The notes under the pieces are model-generated. The model was not told where the DNA came from and did not search any database. It worked only from the letters and a program-made list of their open reading frames with translations. The position numbers and the translations under genes were made by a program. Shown here piece by piece: positions 9,068-18,229 of a stretch of DNA of 64,000 bases (positions are counted from its first letter, which is position 1; the number at the start of each line of letters is the position of its first letter). The DNA is from Candidatus Kouleothrix ribensis. Lineage in GTDB: Bacteria; Chloroflexota; Chloroflexia; Chloroflexales; Roseiflexaceae. The stretch is taken from positions 682,001-746,000 of the forward strand of contig JADKGW010000001.1 of assembly GCA_016722075.1 (NCBI GenBank), in the 5' to 3' direction.

Positions 9068-10572
9068 ATCACCTAGATTTGGCCCCAATTGATGGCGATG
9101 TGCTGGGGCCGTAGGCGCACATCCAAGCTACGGGCGAGATTGCGGACGCGTGGGGCGCGTTGGTTCAGCACCACTTCCACAATCCGCCCACGGGCATTGT
9201 GGACGAGAAAGCCGCTGATATGGAAGATATCGCGCACCATCCGTTTGAGGCCATAGCGGCGCAGCTTGGGCTCGTGATCGCTCAGCCACTGGCGCGCCCA
9301 GACGATCACGTTATGGGCCAGGCTGCCCAGCAGCGTGAGCATCTGTTGCGCGGCGAACCGCTTCTTGCTCCGTTTCGTCAGGCCGATGCCCTGCTTGTCG
9401 TCCTTGAAGCTCGTCTCGACCCCACCACCACGCATGTCGTAGCACTGCACATACGCCAGCAGTACCGCCTGATGGTCCAAGACCTGCGCCTGGGGCTGGT
9501 TCGTTTCGGCAATCACATCAGCCGCCAGCAGGGTCGTGATGATCACCGCATACTCCCACTGCCCGTTCTTCTGCTTCCAGCGGACGGCGATCCGCCCGAC
9601 CGGACGCACGTATTCGGGCGCGGGCGTCGCCACCCACCCGACCTGGCGTCCTGCGATCTGCGGGTCATCGATCCATTCCGTCACGCTCACGCCCAGCTTG
9701 CGCGCCCGCTGGCGCGAGTAATCTTTGGTGAGGATGTGATAGCCGCGCGCCAACGCCCAGTTGATGTCGTCGATACTGCCGCCGCCCGAGTCGATGCGCA
9801 GGATGGTGCGCTGGCGTTTGGCCTCGTCCAGCTCCAGCACTTGCTCGGCCGCGTTGACCAGGGGATCAGCGCTTTGGTCAGCCCGACCGTGCCCGCAAAG
9901 AGTTGATCGGTCACAATCTCACCATAGCGACTGGCCAGCACGCGCCCGAGCTGGCGCCCGCGGCGGTTGCGCTGGTTGGCGAAATAGCCTTTGGTGGCCA
10001 GCGCGGCTTTCGAGCCACAGGGCATGCCGCTCAGATCGACATCCAGCAATTGGTACTGGCGGGCGTAGGCATGCCGATAGCCCCGGCTGTGCTGGCGATA
10101 GATGATGGTCAGTGCCGCCGTCAACTGCTGCACGTTGGTCGCGGTGCAGGCGTTCAATGTCGCCTGAATGCTCGATTGCTCGGCACAGGCCTCCCGGCCA
10201 AACGCCTCCTGCAAGGCGCGATCGCTCCGCAGCAGCGTATTGGCCTCCACGATGCCGTGGGCACCGGCCAGAATGGTGACCAAGGCATCAGTCAGTTTGT
10301 CCATGGGCGTATGGATGACCGTCTTCTGCACAATCTTCACCTGTTCCCGCACCGGCACCAAGAAATCGATCTGCCGCAGATACAGCCCCAATGCAGCCAG
10401 CGATGCGACAGGCGTAAAGGTCGTGGTCGGCGCCGTGGTAGACTGGGCCATGATGAGCCTCCTTTTTCGTGACGGTGAAATCCCGAAAAGGTATGGCTCA
10501 TCATGCATTTTTCTGCAACCGCATTACGCCCAGCGGCATCGTGTCGCCAATTGGAGCCAAAACTAGGTATCA
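9068..10572 (-). mobile_element. IS1380-like insertion sequence
   Basis: The ends are inverted repeats of about 22 bp: CACCTAGATTTGGCCCCAAT reading in from 9070, and the complement of TTGGAGCCAAAACTAGGTAT ending near 10571. One transposase gene fills it. It sits in the leader of the membrane-protein cassette whose gene starts at 10646. Confidence 0.85.
9073..10451 (-). pseudogene. IS1380-like DDE transposase, single-base frameshift
   Basis: The gene starts at 10451 (MAQSTTAPTTTF) after a strong AGGAGG. The first frame runs to about 9850 and carries the first catalytic Asp in QYQLLDVDLSGMP. The second frame (9073-9840) carries the second Asp in ILRIDSGGGSIDD and the Glu in GGVETSFKDDKQG. The frames meet at GCGCTGATCCCCTGG, where one extra G (CTGGATCCC) would join KAL to DPLVNAAEQVLELDEA. 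With that base restored the protein would be about 459 residues, the usual size for this type. The C-terminal helical region (RFAAQQMLTLLGSLAHNVIVWAR, broken here) fits the same family. Confidence 0.8.
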
Positions 10573-10645
10573 CGATGCCACCTGGATCTGCATCTTTCAA
10601 CACAAGTCACCGCTTTTGAAAGCATCGCGCACGGAAGGCACATCA

Positions 10646-11176
10646 ATGCAGCCATTCTCGAAACGCCCGCCTTCTTCCGATCCGTGGGTTCAGATATTCT
10701 CCTGGCTCATCTACGCTCCACTCACACTCTTGGGCGGCTGTTTTGCGGGAAGAGTGATGCTCGAACTCGTTATACCCTTGGTCACACTGACCAACCAGAT
10801 AGCCTGGACAAACAGTCCTGCCCACATCCTGTTGAGCATTTCCACCGGCACTTGCATGGCGCTGCTCCTTGCTGCGCTCTGGTACCGCCTGCTCCATCGC
10901 ACCGATTTGTGGTGGATGGTTGCCAACATCCTGATCATGTGCGTTGCCGTTTACAGCGTTCTGTTCATTCTTCCCGCGACACTCACGGGAGAACATACAT
11001 TTCCGCTAGGCTGGCTGCCAGTGACTGTCGCGAGTGGTATTGGTGTAAGCATTTTCCAGTGGTATTTCCTACGGTTACGCACACGCCAGGCGCGCTGGTG
11101 GTTTCCTCTGATGAGCGCGAGTTGGCTACTGATATGGTTTGCGGTGGTTGCATTGAACCGGTTGGTAGCCGATTAA
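10646..11176 (+). CDS. Polytopic membrane protein of unknown function
   Basis: A 176-residue protein with about five membrane segments: residues 13-37 (IFSWLIYAPLTLLGGCF), 45-65, 70-90, 98-120 (MVANILIMCVAVYSVLFIL) and 150-172 (ASWLLIWFAVVALN). There is no signal peptide and no recognisable motif. The start at 10646 was preferred over upstream in-frame codons because GGAAGG lies 8 bases before it and because the upstream stretch belongs to the IS. The gene is followed, 78 bases after the stop, by an attC in the same orientation. Confidence 0.7.
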   Translation: MQPFSKRPPSSDPWVQIFSWLIYAPLTLLGGCFAGRVMLELVIPLVTLTNQIAWTNSPAHILLSISTGTCMALLLAALWYRLLHRTDLWWMVANILIMCVAVYSVLFILPATLTGEHTFPLGWLPVTVASGIGVSIFQWYFLRLRTRQARWWFPLMSASWLLIWFAVVALNRLVAD

Positions 11177-11254
11177 TACGATCTGCTCATAGCCGCTCGC
11201 AGGGTGCCAGACAAGTGGCATCACCAATCGAATACTTGAAGTAGTGAACAACCG

Positions 11255-11379
11255 GCCCAACATGCGCATGCAGCCTGACGCCGTTCCGGCGACGAGATCG
11301 TGCCGATTGTGCGCGCTATCATGCGGTGAAGGCACTCCCGATCGAGTCGGCGGCGCGGCTGATGCGCCAGGCGTTGGGC
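11255..11379 (+). other. attC site 7
   Basis: Cores GCCCAAC (11255) and GTTGGGC (11373). Arms ATGCGCATGCAGCCTGACGCC / GGCGCGGCTGATGCGCC. It serves the membrane-protein cassette. Confidence 0.92.
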
Positions 11380-11737
11380 GGGCACGAGCGAACCATGTAA
11401 TTGACGATCAGCGCCCGATTCAGCCCCGTGATTGCTGCGGCCTGACCGCCAACGCGTGTGAATCGGGCATCCGCGCGCCGTCGCAAGGAACGCATCCATT
11501 GCTTGGATAGGCCATCACGGGGAACGCCCTCGAACGCTATCCCAGGCACCGCATCCGGCCGCCGTCGTGGTGGGAACGCCATCGCCGGCAGCGCCTGCGG
11601 ACGGTGTCGCAGGGAACGCATCCGACGGCCATCGCGCCCAGCAGCGCTGCGGAGGAACGCCTGCGGACGCCATCCCAGGCACCGCCCGCGAACGCCAACA
11701 TGGCTGGCAGGTTAGCGCGTGCCTCCGGGGTGGTGCC
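11380..11737 (+). repeat. N unit 2
   Basis: 358 bp from core to core with no gene. It is the first of a tandem pair with N unit 3. Confidence 0.85.
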
Positions 11738-11866
11738 GCCCAACCAGCGCATGCAGCCTGACGCCGCTCCGCGTCGAGCGAGATCGCGCCGATTTTGGCA
11801 GCTGTATCAGCAAAACCGCATTCCCGATCTACCTATACGGCGCGGCTGATGCGCGAGGCGTTGGGC
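11738..11866 (+). other. attC site 8
   Basis: Cores GCCCAAC (11738) and GTTGGGC (11860). It separates N units 2 and 3. Confidence 0.92.
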
Positions 11867-12224
11867 GGGCACGAGCGGCCCATGCGATGGAACGCCAACG
11901 CCCGATTCAACCCCGTGATGGCTGCGGCCCGATCGTCATCATGCGCGAATCAGGCATCCGACCGCCATCACGGGGAAGGCATCCACTGCCTGGGAAGGCG
12001 GTCGCAGGAAAGGCCCTCGAACAGCATCACCGGGAACGCATGCGACGGCCGTCCTGGTGGGAACGGAATCGCGGGCAACGCCCTCACGCGGCATCGCGGG
12101 CAGCGCATGCGACCGTCGTCGCGTCCAACCGCGTTGCGGAGAAACGCATCCGAACGCCATCCCAGGCCGCGCCCTCGGGCGCCAACATGGTTGGCAGGTC
12201 GTCGCGTCCCTCCGGGGTGGTGCC
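11867..12224 (+). repeat. N unit 3
   Basis: 358 bp from core to core. It differs from N unit 2 by scattered substitutions, including two in the start region (GAGCGGCCCATG versus GAGCGAACCATG). Confidence 0.85.
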
Positions 12225-12352
12225 GCCCAACCAGCGCATCCAGCCGACGCCGCTCCGCGGCGAGCGAGATCGTGCCGATTTTCTGTGCTATTATGACGTG
12301 AAGGCAGTCCCGACCTATCGGTGCGGCGCGGCTGATGCGCCAGGCGTTCGGC
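12225..12352 (+). other. attC site 9
   Basis: Cores GCCCAAC (12225) and GTTCGGC (12346). The left arm reads GCGCATCCAGCC instead of GCGCATGCAGCC. Confidence 0.9.
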
Positions 12353-12469
12353 GGTTACGACCCAAGCGGCAAAAACAGCACAAATGTTCAATGAAATCAC
12401 ATTTGAATTATATAGTATAATACTATAGGACGTGGTAAAATTCTTCAGTAGAGTGACACAGGATTTATA

Positions 12470-12973
12470 ATGGACAGCAAATCCATCAACAATTGGTTTA
12501 GTCAAATTAATCGCGACACCTATTTTAATTGTACGCAACTTAGTAATAATCCCATTTCATTCGCAGCAGATCGCAATATCAATATATTAAACGAGCCACA
12601 TCAAATATCAATAACTGTTACTTGGGATCCAATTCAAAGGTCAACTATATTCTTAATGTTCATGGCAGATGGATACTCTAGAGAAAGTGGCGTTCATATT
12701 AACGATCTTCTTCTCAGATTAAATGCTTCTATAGCCGCAGGATCATTTGCTTTATGGCCAGAAAATGGTGATATAGTATTTATGCACAGTTTACCAATAG
12801 ATTATTTAACATACGAAAAATTAAAAGAAACCCTTGAATACTTGACCAGGGTATATATTTCAGTAGTACCACTTCTTAATCAAATAATTGGCCGCTCACA
12901 CAAGCAACTACCAAATGCAAATATGACTAAGCAGCTATCAGATAAAATTATTAATGCCTTAAGGCGCCGTTAG
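12470..12973 (+). CDS. YbjN-like small protein
   Basis: A 167-residue soluble protein, very AT-rich compared with the flanking repeats, which points to a foreign origin. Residues 45-140 (ISITVTWDPIQRSTIFLMFM... LLRLNASIAAGSFALWPENGDIVFMHSLP... KLKETLEYLTRVYISVVPLLNQII) follow the pattern of YbjN/sensory-regulator domains, which share the type III secretion chaperone fold: a beta-sheet, the GSFAL-WPENGDIVF hairpin, then a long helix. It probably binds another protein; no catalytic residues are visible. It is the first gene of a two-gene cassette, 25 bases before the membrane gene at 12999. Confidence 0.6.
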   Translation: MDSKSINNWFSQINRDTYFNCTQLSNNPISFAADRNINILNEPHQISITVTWDPIQRSTIFLMFMADGYSRESGVHINDLLLRLNASIAAGSFALWPENGDIVFMHSLPIDYLTYEKLKETLEYLTRVYISVVPLLNQIIGRSHKQLPNANMTKQLSDKIINALRRR

Positions 12974-12998
12974 TATATTATTCAGAAAGAGTGAGCAT

Positions 12999-13472
12999 AT
13001 GGCGCCACACAGTCCTAAAAGGTATATTTTTCCACCACCCCCTTCTTATACAACTTTGGAAGAAGTGCGAGCACCGATTAATATTCCTTCAATAGAACAA
13101 ATGAGCGTCAATCTAGTACCCTCTCATTTGTTAGAGCGATTAGAGGAATATCGGGCTGACGAGAACAAAGCATTTCTTCTTATAGGTCTATTTGGTGGTG
13201 CCTGTCTAGGTATCTTTAGTAACTGGGCCACAAATGAAAATTTCACAATTACGAGAGCCTCACTCGTATTACTAGGCATCTTGGCAATGCTGACAGTTTT
13301 TTGCGCTTTTTGGGCGTTTCAGATTAACAAAAGGGCGAAATCAGTTAGAGAGCGTATGTTAGACTATACAATTCTCCGCGCAGGTGAGAATATTATTGAG
13401 CCCTTACCTACTGAAAATCAAGACGAAAATCCAATTAACAAACCTCAAAACACTGATAGCGACTCAGTCTAA
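12999..13472 (+). CDS. Two-segment membrane protein, partner of the YbjN-like gene
   Basis: A 157-residue protein. An N-terminal soluble part (Pro-rich to about residue 50, then LERLEEYRADENK) is followed by two membrane segments at about 59-78 (FLLIGLFGGACLGIFS) and 88-110 (ASLVLLGILAMLTVFCAFWAF), then a charged helix and an Asn/Asp-rich tail. Both termini should lie on the same side of the membrane. It shares AT-rich composition and strand with the gene before it. The stop is 6 bases from the attC core. Function unknown; a membrane effector or anchor for its partner is possible. Confidence 0.62.
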   Translation: MAPHSPKRYIFPPPPSYTTLEEVRAPINIPSIEQMSVNLVPSHLLERLEEYRADENKAFLLIGLFGGACLGIFSNWATNENFTITRASLVLLGILAMLTVFCAFWAFQINKRAKSVRERMLDYTILRAGENIIEPLPTENQDENPINKPQNTDSDSV

Positions 13473-13477
13473 ACACC

Positions 13478-13585
13478 GCCGAACAAGCGCATGCAGCCCG
13501 ACCGCCTTCGGCGCGCGAGATCGTTGCTATTTTAGCGCTATTCTATGCCGCGCCTCGGCGGCGGCTGATGCGCAGCGCGTTGGGC
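13478..13585 (+). other. attC site 10 (short form)
   Basis: Cores GCCGAAC (13478) and GTTGGGC (13579), 108 bp. The inner stem is GACCGCCTTCGGCGCGCGAGA. It directly follows the two-gene cassette. Confidence 0.88.
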
Positions 13586-13944
13586 GGGCACGAGCGGCCC
13601 ATGCGATGGAACGCCAGCGCCCGATTCAACCCCGTGATGGCTGCAGCCTGACCGCGATCATGCGCGAATCGGGCATCCGAGCGCCATCACGGGCAACGCA
13701 TCCAGTGCGTGGACAGGCCAGCACGGGGAACGCCCGCGAACGCCATCCCAGGCCACGCATCCGACGGCCGTCGAGGTGGGAACGGAATCGCCGGGAAGGC
13801 CCTCGAACGTGGTCGCAGGCCGCGCATCCGACCGTCATCGCGCCGGTCAGCGTTGGGAAGAAACGCATCCGAACGCCAATCCCAGGCACCGCCCGCGGGC
13901 GCCAGCACGTCCGGCAGGTCAGCGCGGCCCTCCGGCGTGGTGCC
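13586..13944 (+). repeat. N unit 4
   Basis: 359 bp from core to core, a singleton between two gene cassettes. It shows three spaced copies of the CGCATCCGAC motif. Confidence 0.85.
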
Positions 13945-14070
13945 GCCCAACCAGCGCATGCAGCCCGACGCCGTGCCGGCGGCAAGATCGTTCCGATTGT
14001 TCGTGCTATCATGACGTGAAGGCGTTCCCAACCTATCGGTGCGGCGCGGCTGATACGCGTGGCGTTCGGC
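13945..14070 (+). other. attC site 11
   Basis: Cores GCCCAAC (13945) and GTTCGGC (14064). It closes N unit 4. Confidence 0.92.
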
Positions 14071-14250
14071 GTTTCTCGATCAATTCCTGACACATACAGT
14101 ACTATTCTCACACTATCTTCCTCTTTGACAAAGCCCTAGTGTGTGACCATTTCTCCTTCTATCTTGTCAAAGGTTTCCCGCTTCTTACGAACATGTTATA
14201 ATGGTAACGGCAAAGCGAGAGTGGTAAGATGCGCGTATGGAGAGACACCC

Positions 14251-14559
14251 ATGTCTATGGTTGAAACACGCTACGAGCATATCGTTCTTGACGATACTGG
14301 TGTTCCGCTCATTGCCAGCACGACCATGAAGGTGATTGAATTGGTGGCTGAACGTGCTGCCTATGGCTGGAGTGCGGAAGAATTGCACTTTCAGCATCCC
14401 TATCTTTCCCTCGGTCAGATTCACTCCGCATTGGCCTATTACTGGGATCATCAAGACGAACTGGATGCTGATATGGCGCAACGCCGCGCGCGGGTAGCCG
14501 AACTCCGCCGGACTACCCCGCCATCTCCGTTTATTGCCCGCCTCAAAGCGCAGCGATAA
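14251..14559 (+). CDS. DUF433-family antitoxin
   Basis: A 102-residue protein matching the DUF433 (VapB-like) pattern: LDDTGVPLIASTTMKVIELVAERAAYGWSAEEL (broken by variable residues), then YLSLGQIHSALAYYWDHQDELDADM. This winged-helix-like domain usually neutralises a PIN-like DUF5615 toxin and represses their promoter. The start at 14251 has GGAGAG 7 bases upstream. The toxin gene follows after a 5-base gap. This is the antitoxin-first arrangement. Confidence 0.85.
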   Translation: MSMVETRYEHIVLDDTGVPLIASTTMKVIELVAERAAYGWSAEELHFQHPYLSLGQIHSALAYYWDHQDELDADMAQRRARVAELRRTTPPSPFIARLKAQR

Positions 14560-14564
14560 CTGTC

Positions 14565-14966
14565 ATGCCACTGAAACTCTACACCGATCATCACGTACCG
14601 CGTGCGATTACTATAGGGCTGCGTCTCCGCCAAGTGGATGTTGTGACAGCGTATGAAGATCAAGCCCACGAAATCGCGGACACGGCGTTACTGGATCGGG
14701 CAACGGCTTTAGGACGCGTGTTGTTTACCCAAGATGATGACTTGCTGGCAGAAGCAACCCATCGACAACGCACCGGTATCGCATTTGGTGGTGTGATTTA
14801 TGCGCATCAGCAGGATGTCTCAATTGGACAATGTGTCGAAGATTTAGAGATGATTGCAGCGGCAGGAACCGAGGCGGATGTTCGCAATCGCGTGATGTAT
14901 CTGCCGCTCTCGCAGCACCGTATCCACAGCCAGAGTGGAGAAGTAACCAACCCTACCTATGCCTGA
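14565..14966 (+). CDS. DUF5615 PIN-like toxin
   Basis: A 133-residue protein. KLYTDHHVPRAITIGLR supplies the first acidic residue of the PIN-like nuclease site, VVTAYEDQAHEIADTALL follows, and GRVLFTQDDDLLAEA gives the central Asp cluster. GGVIYAHQQDVSIGQCVEDLEMIA is the usual C-terminal helix region of DUF5615 (Mut7-C-like) proteins. It is a predicted metal-dependent RNase, paired with the DUF433 antitoxin. The stop is 15 bases before the next attC core. Confidence 0.85.
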   Translation: MPLKLYTDHHVPRAITIGLRLRQVDVVTAYEDQAHEIADTALLDRATALGRVLFTQDDDLLAEATHRQRTGIAFGGVIYAHQQDVSIGQCVEDLEMIAAAGTEADVRNRVMYLPLSQHRIHSQSGEVTNPTYA

Positions 14967-14981
14967 ACTCGTACGACTGAC

Positions 14982-15083
14982 GCCGAACACGGCATTGCAG
15001 CAGACCGCTTCGCGCGCGCGATCGTTGGCATTTTGAAGGCTTTACCCGCGCGCTCGCAGCAGCTGAATGCCAACCCGTTGGGC
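14982..15083 (+). other. attC site 12 (GGCATT / AATGCC variant)
   Basis: Cores GCCGAAC (14982) and GTTGGGC (15077), 102 bp. Arms CGGCATTGCAGCAG / CAGCTGAATGCCAAC pair with the compensated GGCATT/AATGCC step. Confidence 0.88.
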
Positions 15084-15161
15084 CGCTCAATCCATGCGCA
15101 CCATGCCCGATGGCATTCAATCGCGCCATCGCCGCATGCACTCGTAACGGTGAGGGAACGT

Positions 15162-15674
15162 ATGCACAGATTCATCGGTGTCCTCATCATCAGCAGTATC
15201 CTGATGGGATGCGCCAGCACCGCGTCCGCACCAACCCCCATCCCGTCCGTTCGTCCAGCGCCGCCTGCAACGCCAACCTTTGATCCGATTGCGCGCATTC
15301 AGGCCGCGTTCACGACTCCCGGCAATGAATATGCGCCCGTGACCGGCTTCCCCGCGCAGCCGCAAACGGTGGCGTGTGCCCTGCCGATGTATACCCCGCT
15401 TCAACCGGATGGCACCAGTGGCGGAACGACCATCCCAGCCAGCTGTACGACCAGCGTCCAAGCGGATGCGGATCACTGGATCGTCCGCTTTACCGAAACG
15501 TGGGACTCTGGGATCTTTCGCTCTGTTGGGGACACCGGGCGCGGATCATTCCAGCATACGTGGGAATTTACGCTCGATCACCAGGGCACGATCCAAACGC
15601 GTCGGCACTTTGGCCAATTTCCGCCGCAATACGTCCATTCACCGTTTGATCCTCCGCAGACGCCTCGTCCATGA
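15162..15674 (+). CDS. Predicted lipoprotein, unknown function
   Basis: A 170-residue protein with a clear lipoprotein signal: MHRFIGVLIISSILMGC, with lipobox LMGC and lipidation at Cys17. A Pro/Ala/Thr-rich linker (PTPIPSVRPAPPATPT) leads to a soluble domain of about 120 residues containing Cys pairs (VACALP, PASCTTS) and a beta-rich part (HWIVRFTETWDSGIF... HTWEFTLDHQGTIQTRRHFG). It should be anchored at the outer face of the cytoplasmic membrane. The family is not recognised. Its attC begins 11 bases after the stop and is split by an IS110 element. Confidence 0.72.
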   Translation: MHRFIGVLIISSILMGCASTASAPTPIPSVRPAPPATPTFDPIARIQAAFTTPGNEYAPVTGFPAQPQTVACALPMYTPLQPDGTSGGTTIPASCTTSVQADADHWIVRFTETWDSGIFRSVGDTGRGSFQHTWEFTLDHQGTIQTRRHFGQFPPQYVHSPFDPPQTPRP

Positions 15675-15744
15675 CACAATCGCGGCCCAACCAGCGCATG
15701 CAGCCCGACGCCGCTGCGCGGCCCAAGATCAGTGCGATTCGTAT

Positions 15745-17180
15745 AATGGAGGCGTCGGTTCCAGGTGATGGTGAGGTCGAGGTGGCGATATAGCGGCGCT
15801 GACCGCGGTTCAAAGTGTCGACCCCCATCACCTCCGGCGCGCAAGAGTCAGTACGGTATCCCGCGGCATTGACCACGGATCCACGAATTCGGACCACCAC
15901 GCGCCAGGAACCTCAGCTTCTATCCATTGATCGGAGGTCAATTATGGCGCACTCTTCGTCCGGCTATCGATTATTCATCGGCATCGATATTGCCGCTACC
16001 ACTTGTGCCGTGGCTTGGATGCGTTCAGGCGCTCAACCCACACGCGCCATCACCATCAAACAAACGCCCGCTGGCTTTGCCGACCTCCAACGCCAGCTGC
16101 TAGCCATCGAGCCCGACCCAAGCGCCACGCTCATCGTCCTGGAGGCGACTGGCACCTACTGGATGCGCTTGGCGAAGAGCCTGAGTGAAGCTGGCTTCGC
16201 CGTCTCGGTCATCAATCCCGCCCAAGCCCACGCTTTCGCGAAGGCGCTGCTCAAACGCTCCAAGACCGATGCGATTGATGCACAAACACTGGCCGAACTC
16301 GGTGCGCGGCTGCAACCTGAATGCTGGACGCCACCACCGCAAGTCTATACCGAGCTGGCGCAGCGCCTGGTGCATCGTGATGGACTGGTCGTGGCACGCA
16401 CACAATTCCGCAACCAGCTGCATGCGCTCGTTCAGCAGCCGATTGTGATAGACAGCGTGAGGACGCGCCTGGAAATCTTGATCACAACTCTGGACGAGGA
16501 CATCGCCACAGTCGAGCAGGAGATCGCCAGCGCGCTTGAGCAGGATGCGGCCTGGGCAGCCGCCGCGGCGCGCTTAGCCACAATCAAGGGATTGGGTACA
16601 CGCACAATTGCGTGGGTGTTGACAACGACGATCAACTTCACGCTCACTCTGACGCCGGAGGCGGCTGCCAACTATGCGGGCTTGGCACCTCAACTGCGCC
16701 AGTCTGGCAGCAGCGTGCGTGGGCGACCGCGCGTGGGTCACGGAGGAAATGCGCGGTTGCGCCGAGCGGTGTATATGGCATCACTGCGCGCAATTCAGCA
16801 CAACCCTGTGATCAAGGGGTTCTATAGCCGCCTGCGGGCAGCGGGCAAGCCACGCAAGGTGGCCTTGGGTGCGGCCGCCCGCAAGCTGTTGCGGATCGCC
16901 TGGGCAGTGGCGACCAAAGACCAAGATTTCGACCCAGACTATGCTTTGCGTTTGGGCTCGGTGGCGGTGGCTGCGTGAGGAGGTAGCGCGGCGGGATGGG
17001 CACAGCCACCGCGCCGAGTCAAGACCGCACGCCAGAAAGGCCTGCGCGCGAACGAGCGACGGGCAGCGTGCGCTTGCCGTGGTCTTGACCGGCGCGGTAG
17101 AATGAGCAAGCCCGCCCGTACCGTGGTGATCGATTAAGAGGGTAAGCAAGCTGTAAACTCACCCTTGACAAAAAGCACGG
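15745..17180 (+). mobile_element. IS110-family element inserted in an attC, complete
   Basis: The boundaries come from comparison with the second copy (about 34262-35440) and with uninterrupted attC sites: the element starts near CGTATAATGGAGGCG and ends with GCACGGTATC. About 200 bp of non-coding DNA precedes the transposase start. In IS110 elements such a region specifies the bridge RNA that guides target choice; that role is inferred here. A further 200 bp follows the stop. Confidence 0.82.
15944..16978 (+). CDS. IS110-family transposase (DEDD recombinase)
   Basis: A 344-residue enzyme. The N-terminal RuvC-like domain shows the acidic residues in FIGIDIAATTCAVAWM (Asp), LEATGTYWM (Glu) and LKRSKTDAIDAQTLAELG (two Asp), the DEDD pattern of IS110. 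A helical middle part (LDEDIATVEQEIASALEQD) leads to the C-terminal Tnp_2 domain, with IKGLGTRTIAW, ANYAGLAP and GHGGNARLRRAVYMASL, which includes the catalytic serine region. The start at 15944 was chosen because TCGGAGGTCA lies just upstream; longer in-frame versions lack such a site. The length is typical. A truncated second copy lies at 34468-35350. Confidence 0.92.
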   Translation: MAHSSSGYRLFIGIDIAATTCAVAWMRSGAQPTRAITIKQTPAGFADLQRQLLAIEPDPSATLIVLEATGTYWMRLAKSLSEAGFAVSVINPAQAHAFAKALLKRSKTDAIDAQTLAELGARLQPECWTPPPQVYTELAQRLVHRDGLVVARTQFRNQLHALVQQPIVIDSVRTRLEILITTLDEDIATVEQEIASALEQDAAWAAAAARLATIKGLGTRTIAWVLTTTINFTLTLTPEAAANYAGLAPQLRQSGSSVRGRPRVGHGGNARLRRAVYMASLRAIQHNPVIKGFYSRLRAAGKPRKVALGAAARKLLRIAWAVATKDQDFDPDYALRLGSVAVAA

Positions 17181-17416
17181 TATCTTTGAAACCTGGATTT
17201 GTGCTGACAGCTTTCCCGATCTATGAGGGCGGCGCGGCTAATGCCCAGGCCGTTCGGCCGTCAGCTAACAGCGCCATCTGCTAACAAACGACTTCACCAC
17301 TCTCATCATCTTTGGCCTTGACTCTCCCCGCACATGAGAATACCATTTTGCTTATCGTTGACCCATCTTCCTGCGTGACTGGCCAGGGATGTGGGTTCTG
17401 ACATTTGGAGTGTGCG

Positions 17417-17905
17417 ATGCCGATACTTACACCAGAAATGAAACGATTGCTCGACGAGCAACGCCTGGGATTTGTGGCCACCGTCTGTCCAGACGGAACA
17501 CCCAATCTCTCCCCCAAGGGCACAACTATCGTTTGGGATGACGATCATCTCGTTTTTGCCGATATTCATTCGCCTGGCACAAGCACCAACCTGCGCTACA
17601 ATCCCCACGTTGAAGTAAATGTGGTCGATCCATTTGCCCGTAAAGGCTATCGCTTTAAAGGAACCGCCAAAGTCCTCACAGATGGTGAGCAGTATAATGC
17701 GGTTGTGGATTTCTACCGGCAACGCGGCAGTCGTGCGGTCATTCAGGCGATTGTACTGATTGAGGTCGGATCGGCCGCACCACTGGTCTCACCCGCGTAT
17801 GCCGATGGTACATCAGAGGCTGATATTCGCGGACAGTGGGAACGCCATTATGCCGACCTCCATCGTACTTGGTCGGCGAGTGTCGACAACGCTTCAAAAG
17901 CCTAA
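17417..17905 (+). CDS. Pyridoxamine 5'-phosphate oxidase-like (PPOX/FMN-binding split barrel) protein
   Basis: A 162-residue split-barrel protein. MKRLLDEQRLGFVATV followed by PDGTPNLSPKGT is the flavin-binding strand-turn-strand of PPOX-class proteins, and DDHLVFADIHSPGTSTNLRYNPHVEVNVVD followed by GYRFKGTAKV completes the barrel. Such proteins bind FMN, F420 or haem and reduce small substrates; the exact cofactor cannot be read. GGAG lies 6 bases before the ATG at 17417. A paralogue of about 75-80% identity is a separate cassette at 42581-43069, so this family has been acquired or duplicated more than once. Confidence 0.85.
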   Translation: MPILTPEMKRLLDEQRLGFVATVCPDGTPNLSPKGTTIVWDDDHLVFADIHSPGTSTNLRYNPHVEVNVVDPFARKGYRFKGTAKVLTDGEQYNAVVDFYRQRGSRAVIQAIVLIEVGSAAPLVSPAYADGTSEADIRGQWERHYADLHRTWSASVDNASKA

Positions 17906-17935
17906 TGCCGCGACAAGGTTCGTGCGTCGGCTGCG

Positions 17936-18044
17936 GCCGAACACGCGCATGCAGTCCGACCGCCTTCGGCGCGCGAGATCGTTGTGATTTTAGTGCTATC
18001 TGATGCAGCGCGCCTCGCGGCGGCTGATGCGCAGCGCGTTGGGC
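17936..18044 (+). other. attC site 14 (short form)
   Basis: Cores GCCGAAC (17936) and GTTGGGC (18038), 109 bp. The inner stem carries GACCGCCTTCGGCGCGCGAGA, as in site 10. Confidence 0.88.
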
Positions 18045-18229
18045 GCCTCTGCCTGGATCAACCCGATTTTCTACCTCCTTAACGACAGTACCATTATCGG
18101 CTTCGGGTATTGACACCGCTGTTATGATATACTGGTTTGCTGGTATCCAGCGCGATATCACAAGCCCTGACGCCTCGGCGACAGCATCCGTGACCTGATT
18201 CGTTTGTAGCAACGCACAGGAGGGACACG

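Larger units (their letters stand above)
15685..17258 (+). other. attC site 13, split by IS110
   Basis: The left half runs from core GCCCAAC (15685) to about 15745. The right half resumes near 17180 (TTTGAAACC) and ends at core GTTCGGC (17252-17258). Removing the IS leaves a site of about 140 bp with normal arm pairing. Confidence 0.85.
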
